This document shows, in pieces, positions 8,391-16,637 of a DNA stretch of 48,273 nt; within the stretch, counting starts at the first letter, position 1, and each line of letters opens with the position of its first letter. The notes under the pieces are model-generated. The model worked only from the letters and a program-made list of their open reading frames with translations, did no database searches and was not told where the DNA came from. The position numbers were made by a program, and so were the translations under genes. Origin of the DNA: Variovorax paradoxus. GTDB taxonomy: Bacteria > Pseudomonadota > Gammaproteobacteria > Burkholderiales > Burkholderiaceae_C. The DNA is taken from the NCBI RefSeq assembly GCF_000834655.1, contig NZ_JXQQ01000110.1, forward strand, positions 1-48,273, in the 5' to 3' direction.

Positions 8391-9383
8391 TCAGTCGGCG
8401 GTGATGTTTTGCTGCCTGGCCAGCTTCTTCCAGCGCCCGACGTCCTCGGCGATGACGGTGCCGAACTGCGCGGGCGTGAGCGGTGTGGCAATGGCGCCCT
8501 CGCGCAGGAAGTTGGCGGTGATCTCGGGCTTGGCGATGATCTTGTTGACCGCGCCGTTGAGCCTGGCCACCACATCGGGCGGCGTGCCGACGGGCGCGAG
8601 CAGGCCCCACCAGAGTTCGAATTCATAGCCGGGCACGGCCGTGGAAATCGGCGTGAGGTCGGGCGCGATCGGGCTGGGCTTCAGGCTGGTGATGCCGACC
8701 GCGCGCAGCTTGCCGGCCCGCACCATCGGCAAGAGCGACGGCCCGCTCGAGATCAGGAGCTGCGTCTGATTGCCGATCAGGTCGGTCACGGCCGGGCCCA
8801 TGCCCTTGTAGGGGATGTGCGCGATCTGCAGATCGCCCACCTTGGCCTTGAGCAGTTCGGTGCCGAACTGGTTGACGCTGCCCGAGCCGGACGAGGCGTA
8901 GTTGTACTGCCCCGGCTTGGCCTTGATGGCGGCGATGAGCTCGGCCGGCGTCTTCGCGGGAAAGTCGTTGTTCACCGCGACGATGAACGGGCCCTTGGCG
9001 AACATGGCCACGGGCGCGAGGCCCTTGACCGGATCGAACGGCAGCTTCGACTGCACGGCTGCGTTGGTCGTCATGCTGGAGGACACGGCCACCAGCGTGT
9101 AGCCATCGGGCGCGGCCTTGGCAACCTGGCCGGTGCCGGTGTTGCCGCTCGCACCGGGGCGGTTGTCGATGATCACCGGCTGCTTGAGTTCATCGCCAAG
9201 CTCCTTGGCCACCTGGCGCGCGAACGTGTCGTTCGAGCCGCCCGCCGGATACGGCACGACGATGGTGATGGGCTTGGCCGGGTACGCGGCCTGCGCGAAT
9301 GCGCTGCTGCCGCTCAACAGGCAGCCGCCGGCGACGGCGGCAACAGCGAGCGTGCGCAGGCCACGCGATGGGGAAATCTTCAT
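8391..9383 (-). CDS. Bug-family (TctC-like) substrate-binding protein
   Basis: 330 residues. A signal peptide (residues 1-31, ending GSSAFAQA) precedes the diagnostic AYPAKPITIVVPYPAGGSND, VIIDNRPGASGNTG, HIPYKGMGPAVTDLIG and PGYEFELWWGLLAP. It is a periplasmic carboxylate receptor, distinct in sequence from the second Bug protein at 5322-6284. The gene sits 21 bases upstream of caiB and 48 bases downstream of the CitE-like gene, all on the same strand. Two different Bug receptors in one operon suggest uptake or sensing of two related acids. Confidence 0.93.
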   Translation of the reverse strand: MKISPSRGLRTLAVAAVAGGCLLSGSSAFAQAAYPAKPITIVVPYPAGGSNDTFARQVAKELGDELKQPVIIDNRPGASGNTGTGQVAKAAPDGYTLVAVSSSMTTNAAVQSKLPFDPVKGLAPVAMFAKGPFIVAVNNDFPAKTPAELIAAIKAKPGQYNYASSGSGSVNQFGTELLKAKVGDLQIAHIPYKGMGPAVTDLIGNQTQLLISSGPSLLPMVRAGKLRAVGITSLKPSPIAPDLTPISTAVPGYEFELWWGLLAPVGTPPDVVARLNGAVNKIIAKPEITANFLREGAIATPLTPAQFGTVIAEDVGRWKKLARQQNITAD

Positions 9384-9431
9384 TTGTCTTGTCTCCTGGT
9401 TTTTTGAATGGGGCGAAAGGAATCGAAAAAC

Positions 9432-10301
9432 TCAGCCCGGCAGCAGGCCCAGGCTGCGCGCGCTCGCGACGATGGCGCGTGCGCGGATCACGAAAGGGAT
9501 GTCGATCATTTTTCCGTCCACCACGTAGGCGCCCACGCCCTTGGCATCGGCATCGCGGGCAGCCTCGACCACCTTGAAGGCATGCGCGATTTCTTCGTCG
9601 GTCGGGCGGAACACCTCGTTGGCGATCGCGACCTGGCTCGGGTGGATGCAGGTCTTGCCGAGGAAGCCGAGGTTGCGCGACAGCATGGCCTCGGCGCGGA
9701 ATCCTTCGGCATCGCGGATGTCCGCGAACGCGCCGTCGTAGGCATAGACGCCCGCCTCGCCCGCGGCGATGCGCATCGCGAACATCGCCTGCTGGATGCC
9801 GGCCGGCTCGCGCCGCGCGATGCCCAGCGGCTCGAACAGGTCGCCGAGCCCCAGCTGCAGCCCCGCCACGCGCGGATGCGCCAGCGCAAGCCGCGCCGCG
9901 GTGCGCAAGGCCGAAGGCGCCTCGATGTTCAGCAGCAGGCCGATGGGCGTGCGCACGTCGTTGGCCTCCTCGGCGCGCTCGATGGCCTCGACCGCGGCGC
10001 GCACATGCGCCGGGCTCTCGGGCTTGGGAATGTTGATGAGGTGCACGCCGGACTGGCCGACCGCCGCGATGTCGTCCGCGAAGTGCGGCGTGTCCATCGC
10101 GTTGACGCGCACGATCACGGTCTTGCCCGATGCGGCCGGCTCGCCGCTCTGCAGCAGTTGGCGCACGGCATCGCGCGCCTCGCCCTTGCGCGGCTCGGAC
10201 ACCGCATCTTCCAGGTCGAAACACACGCCATCGGCCGCGCCGCCCAACGACTTGGCGAACAACTCGGGGCGCGTTCCGGGAACGAACAGTTTGCTTCTCA
10301 T
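9432..10301 (-). CDS. HpcH/HpaI aldolase / citrate lyase (CitE-like) family protein
   Basis: 289 residues from the ATG at 10301 (start MRSKLFVPGTRPELF, typical of the family). The CitE/malyl-CoA-lyase-type TIM barrel is shown by GVCFDLEDAVSEPRKGEAR, VIVRVNAMDT, LLLNIEAPSALR (with the metal-binding Glu), LGLGDLFEPLG and GKTCIHPSQV. Members cleave 3-hydroxy-acyl-CoA thioesters such as citramalyl-CoA or malyl-CoA into acetyl-CoA and an oxoacid. It is the first gene of the five-gene minus-strand operon. Together with the CoA-transferase it suggests activation followed by cleavage of a hydroxy-dicarboxylate. Confidence 0.9.
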   Translation of the reverse strand: MRSKLFVPGTRPELFAKSLGGAADGVCFDLEDAVSEPRKGEARDAVRQLLQSGEPAASGKTVIVRVNAMDTPHFADDIAAVGQSGVHLINIPKPESPAHVRAAVEAIERAEEANDVRTPIGLLLNIEAPSALRTAARLALAHPRVAGLQLGLGDLFEPLGIARREPAGIQQAMFAMRIAAGEAGVYAYDGAFADIRDAEGFRAEAMLSRNLGFLGKTCIHPSQVAIANEVFRPTDEEIAHAFKVVEAARDADAKGVGAYVVDGKMIDIPFVIRARAIVASARSLGLLPG

Positions 10302-10347
10302 GCAGCGCAGTGTGCGCAGCGCAGGAGCAAAGAAAAACACATGCTCC

Positions 10348-10373
10348 CTATGATCAGATCATAGAAAATCTAT
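10348..10373. promoter_or_regulatory. Double dyad operator candidate between lyase operon and lysR
   Basis: CTATGATC (10348-10355), A, GATCATAG (10357-10364) is a perfect 8-bp inverted repeat. It runs directly into a second one, ATAGA (10361-10365), AAA, TCTAT (10369-10373). It lies in the 77-base gap between the lyase start (10301) and the divergent lysR start (10379), immediately before the lysR ATG. This position fits autorepression by the LysR protein and control of the operon. Confidence 0.55.
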
Positions 10374-10378
10374 CTTTC

Positions 10379-11269
10379 ATGGAAACAGCCTACCTGCAAA
10401 GCTTTCTTCTGGTGGTGGAGTCGGGCTCGATGTCGGAGGCCGCGCGCCGCCTCGACCTGACGCCCGCCGCCGTGGCCCAGCAAATACGCACGCTGGAGCG
10501 CGAGCTCAACGCGCCGCTGCTCGCACGCGCGGGCCGCACGGTGCAGCCGACCGAGGCTGGGCACCTGCTGGTGCAGCGTGCGCGCAACCTGCTGCGCGAG
10601 GTGGGCGACATCAAGACGCTGCTCAACAGCGACGCGGCCGGCGGCGAGCTGCTCATCGGCACTATCAACACGGCGATCCACAGCCTGCTGCCCGACATCC
10701 TCGCGCGTTTCGTGAAGACGCATCCTGGCGTGAAGGTGTTCCTGCAGTCGGGCACCACGGCCACGCTCTACAAGGCGGTGCAGCAGGGCGAACTCGATGC
10801 GGCCGTGTGCCTTTATCCGCCCTACGTGCTCGCCAAGACCTTCGACTGGTCGCTGCTGCGCGAGGAGCCGCTGGTGGTGCTCGCGCCGAGCCGCCTTGCG
10901 AAGCGGGACCCGCACGAGCTGCTGCGCACCTCGCCGCTCATCCGCTACGACCGGGCGCTGGGTGGCGGCAAGCAGGCCGACCGGTACCTGCGCGCCGCGG
11001 GCATCGCGCCGCAGGAGCGCTTCGAACTCAGCTCGCTGCTGGCGATCGCGATGATGGTCGATCGCGGGCTGGGCGTTTCGCTGGTGCCCGACATCGCGTC
11101 GCCGCTGCTCGAAGGCCAGCGCGTGGCGAAGATCCCGCTGCCGCTGCCTTCGGAGCCGCGGCGCTTCGGCGTCCTGTGGTTGCGCGCATCGCCCCGGCAG
11201 CGGTTGATACGGGGCTTCGTCGACAGCGCGGAGCTCGTGGTCGCTGGCAAGCGCTCACGGCCTCACTGA
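10379..11269 (+). CDS. LysR-family transcriptional regulator
   Basis: 296 residues. The N-terminal helix-turn-helix (SMSEAARRLDLTPAAVAQQI, residues about 16-35) is followed by LARAGRTVQPTEAGHLL and an effector-binding domain with the usual GxL(L)IGTINT start. It is divergent from the CitE/Bug/CaiB/amidohydrolase/Bug operon and is its likely regulator, with a perfect dyad in the shared gap. The ATG at 10379 places the helix-turn-helix at the normal distance from the N-terminus. It converges on 11281-11661 with an 11-base gap. Confidence 0.93.
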   Translation: METAYLQSFLLVVESGSMSEAARRLDLTPAAVAQQIRTLERELNAPLLARAGRTVQPTEAGHLLVQRARNLLREVGDIKTLLNSDAAGGELLIGTINTAIHSLLPDILARFVKTHPGVKVFLQSGTTATLYKAVQQGELDAAVCLYPPYVLAKTFDWSLLREEPLVVLAPSRLAKRDPHELLRTSPLIRYDRALGGGKQADRYLRAAGIAPQERFELSSLLAIAMMVDRGLGVSLVPDIASPLLEGQRVAKIPLPLPSEPRRFGVLWLRASPRQRLIRGFVDSAELVVAGKRSRPH

Positions 11270-11280
11270 CCGCACTGACC

Positions 11281-11661
11281 TCACTGGCAGACCAGCTCGG
11301 TCTTCGCCACCGCACACAGCCTCGCCACCTCGGCCTTCGACAGGAACTCTGTCCCGAGGCTGTTGAGCATCAGCACCGCCGGATAGAGGCGCGCGTCCTG
11401 CGGGTTTGCGCGCCAGGCCTTCTGCAGCAGTTGCTGCCCGGCCTTGCCGCAGTGCTTGCGCTGCATGCGGTTGATTTCCTTGTCGCGCGCGGAGCCGTCT
11501 CCGTTGAACTCGCCCGCGAAGTGAAAGCACATCTCGGTGTCCGAGACGGCCTTCTGAAGGGCTTTCTCGTCCTTCGAGAACTTCACGGGCTCGGCGGCGA
11601 ACGAGGACCAGGCCGACAGCAACAGCAACGCGGCGCCTGCAACGGTGAACATCAGCTTCAT
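11281..11661 (-). CDS. Small secreted protein of unknown function
   Basis: 126 residues, not recognised. A clear signal peptide (residues about 1-22, hydrophobic LMFTVAGAALLLLSAW, cleavage near FAA) is followed by a charged, mainly helical mature part with four Cys (MCFHF, KHCGK, RLCAV, terminal VCQ), which could form two periplasmic disulfides. It lies downstream of the BMP lipoprotein gene but is separated from it by an intrinsic terminator, so it is probably its own transcription unit. Confidence 0.7.
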   Translation of the reverse strand: MKLMFTVAGAALLLLSAWSSFAAEPVKFSKDEKALQKAVSDTEMCFHFAGEFNGDGSARDKEINRMQRKHCGKAGQQLLQKAWRANPQDARLYPAVLMLNSLGTEFLSKAEVARLCAVAKTELVCQ

Positions 11662-11683
11662 GGTGCCAATCCTTCCTTGAATG

Positions 11684-11707
11684 AAAAAGGGCCGCCCTGG
11701 GCGACCC
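11684..11707 (-). terminator. Rho-independent terminator after the BMP-family importer
   Basis: Read on the minus strand: GGGTCGCCC, one base, GGGCGGCCC (9-bp stem including one G-U pair; in practice the innermost pairs open to form the loop), followed at once by TTTTT. It begins 24 bases after the stop of the substrate-binding lipoprotein gene and ends the nucleoside-importer operon. Confidence 0.85.
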
Positions 11708-11731
11708 TCTCCGTCTGCATGGCCGCAGCGA

Positions 11732-12904
11732 TTACTTCTTGTCGCCGCCCGGCACCTTGCCTTCGACGCCCTTGACGTAGAAGTTGATGCCCGTCAGGAA
11801 CTTGTCGTCGGCCACCGCGTCCTTGGCGACTACTTCCTTGCCGTCCTGGCCGAGGATCGGGCCCTTCCAGATCACGAAGCTGCCGTCCTTCAGGCCCTTC
11901 TTCACTTCCTCGACCTTGGCCTTGGTTTCGGCCGGCACGTCCTCTGCGATCGAGACGAGATCGATGGCGCCTTCCTTCACGCCCCACCAGGCCTGGCCGG
12001 TGGCCCACTTGCCGTCCAGCGCGTCCTGCGTGGCCTTGATGTAGTACGGCGCCCAGTTGATGGTGGCCGAGCCCAGGTGGGCCTTGGGACCGTAGGCGGT
12101 CATGTCCGAATCCCAGCCGAAGGCGCGCTTGCCCTTCTCTTGCGCGGTCTTGAGCACGGCGGGCGAGTCGGTGTTCTGGAACAGGATGTCTGCGCCGCCG
12201 TTGATGAGCGCGGTGGCCGCTTCGGTTTCCTTCGGCGGGCTGAACCATTCGTTGACCCACACGACCTTGGTGGTGATCTTCGGGTTGACCGACTGCGCGC
12301 CCAGCGTGAAGCTGTTGATGTTGCGCAGCACTTCGGGAATCGGCACCGAGCCGACCACGCCCAGCGTGTTGCTCTTGGTCATGGCACCGGCAATCACGCC
12401 GGCCATGTACGCGCCTTCGTAGGTGCGGCTGTCGTAGGTGCGCATGTTGTCGGCGGTCTTGTAGCCGGTGGCGTGCTCGAACTTCACGTCCTTGCTGTCG
12501 GTGGCGACCTTGAGCATGGGCTCCATGTAGCCGAAGGTGGTGCCGAAGATCAGCTTGTTGCCCTGGCCGACCATGTCGCGGAACACGCGCTCGGCGTCGG
12601 CGCCTTCGGGCACGCTTTCCACGAAGGTGGTCTTGATCTTGTCGCCGAATTCCTTTTCGAGCGCCTTGCGACCGTTGTCGTGCGCGAAGGTCCAGCCGCC
12701 GTCGCCCACCGGGCCGATGTATGCGAATGCGATGTTGAGCGGCGCGGCCGGTGCCGGGGCGGCTGCAGCGGGGGCCGGAGCGGGCGCGGGGGCCGCGGCC
12801 GGTGCTGCCGCTTCTTCTTTCTTGCCGCAGCCGATCAGGGCCGCCGAAGCGACCGCCGTGAGGGCGGCCAGCTTGAGCAGGGAGCGCTTGTTCAGATCAT
12901 TCAT
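11732..12904 (-). CDS. BMP-family ABC transporter substrate-binding lipoprotein
   Basis: 390 residues. Signal peptide with lipobox LIGC (Cys26), then an Ala/Pro-rich linker of about 25 residues, then a BMP/PnrA-type binding domain: FAYIGPVGDGGWTFAHDNGR, FGTTFGYMEPM, TYEGAYMAGVIAGAMTKS, VGSVPIPEVLR and GADILFQNTDSPAV. Characterised members of this family bind purine nucleosides. It lies 50 bases downstream of the second permease gene and completes a four-gene importer. The purine context (xdhAB, NCS2 permease on the same strand) supports a nucleoside or purine-derivative ligand; the exact ligand is not readable. Confidence 0.92.
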   Translation of the reverse strand: MNDLNKRSLLKLAALTAVASAALIGCGKKEEAAAPAAAPAPAPAPAAAAPAPAAPLNIAFAYIGPVGDGGWTFAHDNGRKALEKEFGDKIKTTFVESVPEGADAERVFRDMVGQGNKLIFGTTFGYMEPMLKVATDSKDVKFEHATGYKTADNMRTYDSRTYEGAYMAGVIAGAMTKSNTLGVVGSVPIPEVLRNINSFTLGAQSVNPKITTKVVWVNEWFSPPKETEAATALINGGADILFQNTDSPAVLKTAQEKGKRAFGWDSDMTAYGPKAHLGSATINWAPYYIKATQDALDGKWATGQAWWGVKEGAIDLVSIAEDVPAETKAKVEEVKKGLKDGSFVIWKGPILGQDGKEVVAKDAVADDKFLTGINFYVKGVEGKVPGGDKK

Positions 12905-12954
12905 TGTCGGAAATCCTCAAAAAGGACGGGTTGGCGGGAAAACGAAAAACGCGA

Positions 12955-13875
12955 TTATGAGCCGGGGTAGAACGGTTTCCCTATGGAAGCCGGCATGTTG
13001 ATGCGGATGAACGCCGGGTTGCGCGAGATCAGCGCCAGCACCACGATGGGCGCGATGTACTGCAGCATGCTGAGGAACTGCGGGGGCACGTCGACACCGC
13101 TGCTCTGCAGGTGAAAGCCCAGCATCGTGACGCCGCCGAAGAGGTAGGCGCCCAGCAGCACGCGAATCGGACGCCAGGTGGCGAAAGTGGTGAGCGCCAG
13201 CGCGATCCAGCCGCGCCCCGCGACCATGCCTTCGACCCACAGCGGCGTGTAGACCGTCGAGAGGTACGCGCCGGCCAGCCCGCAGAGCGCGCCGCCCGCG
13301 ATCACCGCCATGAAGCGGATGCGGCGAACGGGGTAGCCCAGCGCATGCGCCGACTCGGGCGATTCGCCCACCGAGCGCAGCACGAGGCCGGCGCGGGTGC
13401 GATACAGGAACCAGATGAGCCCGAAGGTCAGCACCACCGCGAAATACACCATCGGGTGATGGCGGAACAGCGCGGGGCCGACGAGCGGGATGTCGGCCAG
13501 CACCGGGATCGCATACGACACGCTCTCGGGCAGCTTCGCCTGCACGAAGTTGATGCCGGCGAAGGCCGAGAAGCCCACGCCGAAGAGGCTGAGCGCAAGC
13601 CCCGTCGCGTACTGGTTGGTGTTGAGCCAGATCACCAGCACGCCGAAGAACGCAGCGAGCAACGCGCCCGCCGCCATGCCGGCAAGAAAGCCGAGCCAGG
13701 GGTTGTGCGTGGTGACCACCGTCGCGAAGCCGGCGATGGCCGCGCAGAGCATGATGCCCTCGGCGCCGAGGTTGACGATGCCGGCCTTCTCGTTGATGAG
13801 GAGGCCCAGTGCCGCGATCGCGAGCACGGTGCCGGCGCTCAGGGTCGAGCCGAGCAGGAGTGCGTAGCTGTCCAT
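12955..13875 (-). CDS. ABC transporter permease, BMP/nucleoside type (second permease)
   Basis: 306 residues with about 8-10 hydrophobic segments and the BPD_transp_2 signature: LLINEKAGIVNLGAEGIML near the N-terminus, LYRTRAGLVLRSVGESPESA in the cytoplasmic coupling loop, and GRGWIALALTTFATWRP. It pairs with the permease at 13877-15019, one base away, to form the inner-membrane channel of the importer. Confidence 0.92.
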   Translation of the reverse strand: MDSYALLLGSTLSAGTVLAIAALGLLINEKAGIVNLGAEGIMLCAAIAGFATVVTTHNPWLGFLAGMAAGALLAAFFGVLVIWLNTNQYATGLALSLFGVGFSAFAGINFVQAKLPESVSYAIPVLADIPLVGPALFRHHPMVYFAVVLTFGLIWFLYRTRAGLVLRSVGESPESAHALGYPVRRIRFMAVIAGGALCGLAGAYLSTVYTPLWVEGMVAGRGWIALALTTFATWRPIRVLLGAYLFGGVTMLGFHLQSSGVDVPPQFLSMLQYIAPIVVLALISRNPAFIRINMPASIGKPFYPGS

Positions 13876-13876
13876 G

Positions 13877-15019
13877 TCAGAGGGCTCCTTCGGTCGGACG
13901 CGCGACCGGCGCGGTCAGCGGCGTGCTGGCTTGCAGCGAGCTCGTGGTCAGCACGGCCTTGGCTGCGGCCTTGCGGCGGATGCGGTAGGCGATGAGCGTG
14001 TCGCAGGCCAGCAGCGTGAAGAGCAGGAGCCCCTGGAACACGCCGGTCAGCGACTTGGGCAGCCCGAGGCGCGACTGCGCCAGCTCGCCGCCGATGTAGA
14101 ACATGCTCATGAGGATGGCCGAGAACACCATGCCCACCGGATGCAGCCGCCCGACGAAGGCCACGATGATGGCCGCGAAGCCGTAGCCGGCCGGCACATA
14201 AGGCGTGAGCTGGCCGAGCGGCCCGGCCACTTCGAGCGCACCGGCCAGGCCGGCAGCGCCGCCCGAGGTGAGCAGCGCGATCCACACTGCGCGCCGCGCC
14301 GAGAAGCCCGCATAGCGCGCCGCCGCCGGAGCGAGCCCGCCGACCTGCTGCGCGAAGCCCGCGCGCGTGCGGAACAGGAACACCCACAGCGCGCCCGCGC
14401 CCACCAGCGCGATGATCAGGCCGATGCTCACGCGCGAACCCTTGAAGAGCCGCGGAATCTGCGTGACCGCCTCGAAGGTCTTGGACTGCGGGAAGTTGTA
14501 GCCCTGCGGGTCCTTCCACGGGCCGAACACCATGTAGCTCAAAAGCAGCGTGGCCACGTACACCAGCATCAGGCTCACGAGGATTTCGTTGGCGTTGAAC
14601 CTGTCGCGCAAGAACGCCACGATGCCCGCCCACACCATGCCGCCGAGCGTGCCCGCCACGAGGATGGCCACGACGATCCACGAGCCCGTGTTCTTGTCGG
14701 CCAGGAGCGCCACGCCTCCCGCGACGATGGCGCCGAACACGAACTGCCCCTCGGCGCCGATGTTCCACACGTTGGAGCGGAAGCACACCGCGAGGCCGAG
14801 CGCGATGATCAGCAGCGGCGTCGCCTTGATCATCAGCTCGCCGATCGCGTAGCCGCTCTTGATGGGCTCGTAGAAGAACACCATCAGGCCCTTGACCGGG
14901 TCCTTGCCGAGCGCCGCGAAGAGCGCCACGCCGATCAGCACCGTGATGAGCAGCGCCAGGATCGGCGAGGCGAAGGTCCAGAAGCGCGAGAGCTCCGGGC
15001 GGGGTTCGAGCTTAAGCAT
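13877..15019 (-). CDS. ABC transporter permease, BMP/nucleoside type (first permease)
   Basis: 380 residues, hydrophobic, BPD_transp_2 family: GLAVCFRSNVWNIGAEGQ, LRDRFNANEILVSLMLVYVA, FLFRTRAGFAQQVGGLAPAA and YGFAAIIVAFVGRLHPVGM. The longer N-terminus and the larger extra-membrane segment (GPWKDPQGYNFPQSKTF) are typical of the first permease in this importer class. Its start overlaps the end of the ATPase gene by 8 bases, indicating coupled translation. Confidence 0.92.
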   Translation of the reverse strand: MLKLEPRPELSRFWTFASPILALLITVLIGVALFAALGKDPVKGLMVFFYEPIKSGYAIGELMIKATPLLIIALGLAVCFRSNVWNIGAEGQFVFGAIVAGGVALLADKNTGSWIVVAILVAGTLGGMVWAGIVAFLRDRFNANEILVSLMLVYVATLLLSYMVFGPWKDPQGYNFPQSKTFEAVTQIPRLFKGSRVSIGLIIALVGAGALWVFLFRTRAGFAQQVGGLAPAAARYAGFSARRAVWIALLTSGGAAGLAGALEVAGPLGQLTPYVPAGYGFAAIIVAFVGRLHPVGMVFSAILMSMFYIGGELAQSRLGLPKSLTGVFQGLLLFTLLACDTLIAYRIRRKAAAKAVLTTSSLQASTPLTAPVARPTEGAL

Positions 15020-16535
15020 GGGCCGCCTCCTTGGTGTGACCTTGCCACAGGCCGCTCATCCATTCGCCGATCTGCGGCAGCGTGGCCGCGGCGCGGTCGA
15101 TGGAGGGCGACAGGCGCCCCTTGGCGATCACGTGCAGGCGGTCGCTGATGTCGAACAGCTCGTCGAGCTCCTCGCTCACCACCAGCACCGCGCAGCCGGC
15201 ATCGCGCAGCGCGAGGATCTCGCCGCGAATGAGCGCTGCCGCGCCCACGTCCACGCCCCAGGTGGGCTGCGAGACGATGAAGAGCTTCGGGTTGGCATCG
15301 ATCTCGCGGCCGACGATGAACTTCTGCAGGTTGCCGCCGGAGAGCGAACGCGCCGCCGCGTTGGGGCCACCGGCCTTGACGTTGAAGCGTTCGATGATGC
15401 CCTTGGCGTGCTTCTCGAGCGCCGAGGTCCGGATCCATCCACCCTTGCCTACCGCGTTGCTGCGCGTGAGCAGCAGGTTGTGCGCGAGCCCCAGCGTGGG
15501 CACCGCGCCGCGGCCGAGGCGTTCCTCTGGCACGAAGTGCAGGCCCAGCGCGCGCCGCGCACGTGGCCGCAGCCGGCCGGCGGGCTTGTCGAACACCTGG
15601 ACCATCGAAGCGTCGGCGCGCACGTCTTCGCCCGAGAGCGTGTAGAGCAGTTCCTTCTGGCCGTTGCCCGAGACGCCCGCAATGCCGACAACTTCGCCCG
15701 CGCGCACCTCGAACGAGATGCCGTCGAGGTCGACGCCGAACTGGTCTTCGCGCGCCAGCGTGAGCCCCTTCACGCGCAGCGCAACGGCGCCCGCATGCAC
15801 CGGCCGGTGCTGCAGCGGCGGCGGCTCGCTGCCGATCATGAGGCGAGAGAGCGATTCGTTGCTCTCGTTCTGCGGGTTGCACACGCCCGTGACCTTGCCG
15901 CCGCGCAGCACCGTGCAGGCGGTGCACAGTTCGCGGATCTCATGCAGCTTGTGGCTGATGTAGAGGATGCTGCAGCCTTCCGAGGCCAGCTTGTTGAGTA
16001 CCGTGAAGAGCTTGACGACCGCCTGCGGCGTGAGCACCGAGGTCGGCTCGTCCAGGATCAGGAGCTTGGGGTTGGTGAGCAGCGCGCGGATGATTTCCAC
16101 CCGCTGCATCTCGCCCACCGAGAGCGTGTGCACCGGGCGCGAGGGGTCGATGTCCAGCCCGTACTCGCTCGCCTTGGCGGTGATGCTGCGGGCCACTTCG
16201 GCCAGCTGCAGCGATTTGTCCAGGCCCAGCCACACGTTCTCGGCCACGGTGAGCGTGTCGAACAGGCTGAAGTGCTGGAACACCATGCTGATGCCCAGCG
16301 CCCTCGCCTGCTGCGGATTGCGCAGCGTGACGGCCTGCCCGTCGAAGGTGACGGTGCCTTCGTCGGGCTTGACCGAGCCGTAGATGATCTTCATCAGGGT
16401 CGATTTGCCCGCGCCGTTCTCGCCGAGAACGGCATGGATTTCGCCGGGAGCAACGGCCAGCGAGATGTCGCTGTTGGCCACCACCGCGGGATACCGCTTG
16501 GTGATGTGCGCGAGCTGGAGTCGGGGGGTTGTCAT
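15012..16535 (-). CDS. ABC transporter ATP-binding protein, BMP/nucleoside type (tandem ATPase)
   Basis: 507 residues with two nucleotide-binding domains. Domain 1 is complete: Walker A GENGAGKST (about residues 38-46), signature LSVGEMQRVEI, Walker B LLILDEPTSVLTP. Domain 2 has a degenerate Walker A (GVSGNGQKEL), signature LSGGNLQKF and Walker B with Gln in place of the catalytic Glu (FIVSQPTWGVD). This asymmetry is normal for the family. It energises the importer formed with the two permeases and the lipoprotein. The gap of about 100 bases upstream to the NCS2 gene contains an AT-rich stretch (about 16590-16605) that could hold a promoter. Confidence 0.93.
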   Translation of the reverse strand: MTTPRLQLAHITKRYPAVVANSDISLAVAPGEIHAVLGENGAGKSTLMKIIYGSVKPDEGTVTFDGQAVTLRNPQQARALGISMVFQHFSLFDTLTVAENVWLGLDKSLQLAEVARSITAKASEYGLDIDPSRPVHTLSVGEMQRVEIIRALLTNPKLLILDEPTSVLTPQAVVKLFTVLNKLASEGCSILYISHKLHEIRELCTACTVLRGGKVTGVCNPQNESNESLSRLMIGSEPPPLQHRPVHAGAVALRVKGLTLAREDQFGVDLDGISFEVRAGEVVGIAGVSGNGQKELLYTLSGEDVRADASMVQVFDKPAGRLRPRARRALGLHFVPEERLGRGAVPTLGLAHNLLLTRSNAVGKGGWIRTSALEKHAKGIIERFNVKAGGPNAAARSLSGGNLQKFIVGREIDANPKLFIVSQPTWGVDVGAAALIRGEILALRDAGCAVLVVSEELDELFDISDRLHVIAKGRLSPSIDRAAATLPQIGEWMSGLWQGHTKEAAHA

Positions 16536-16637
16536 GCCGGGTTTCGTGGGTTTGTCTCGTTCAACAGCAACAAAGCGGGGGCAGCTATAAGTTTAATAGC
16601 GGCTTCCGCGACCATCGGCGCCCGACGGCGCACCGCG

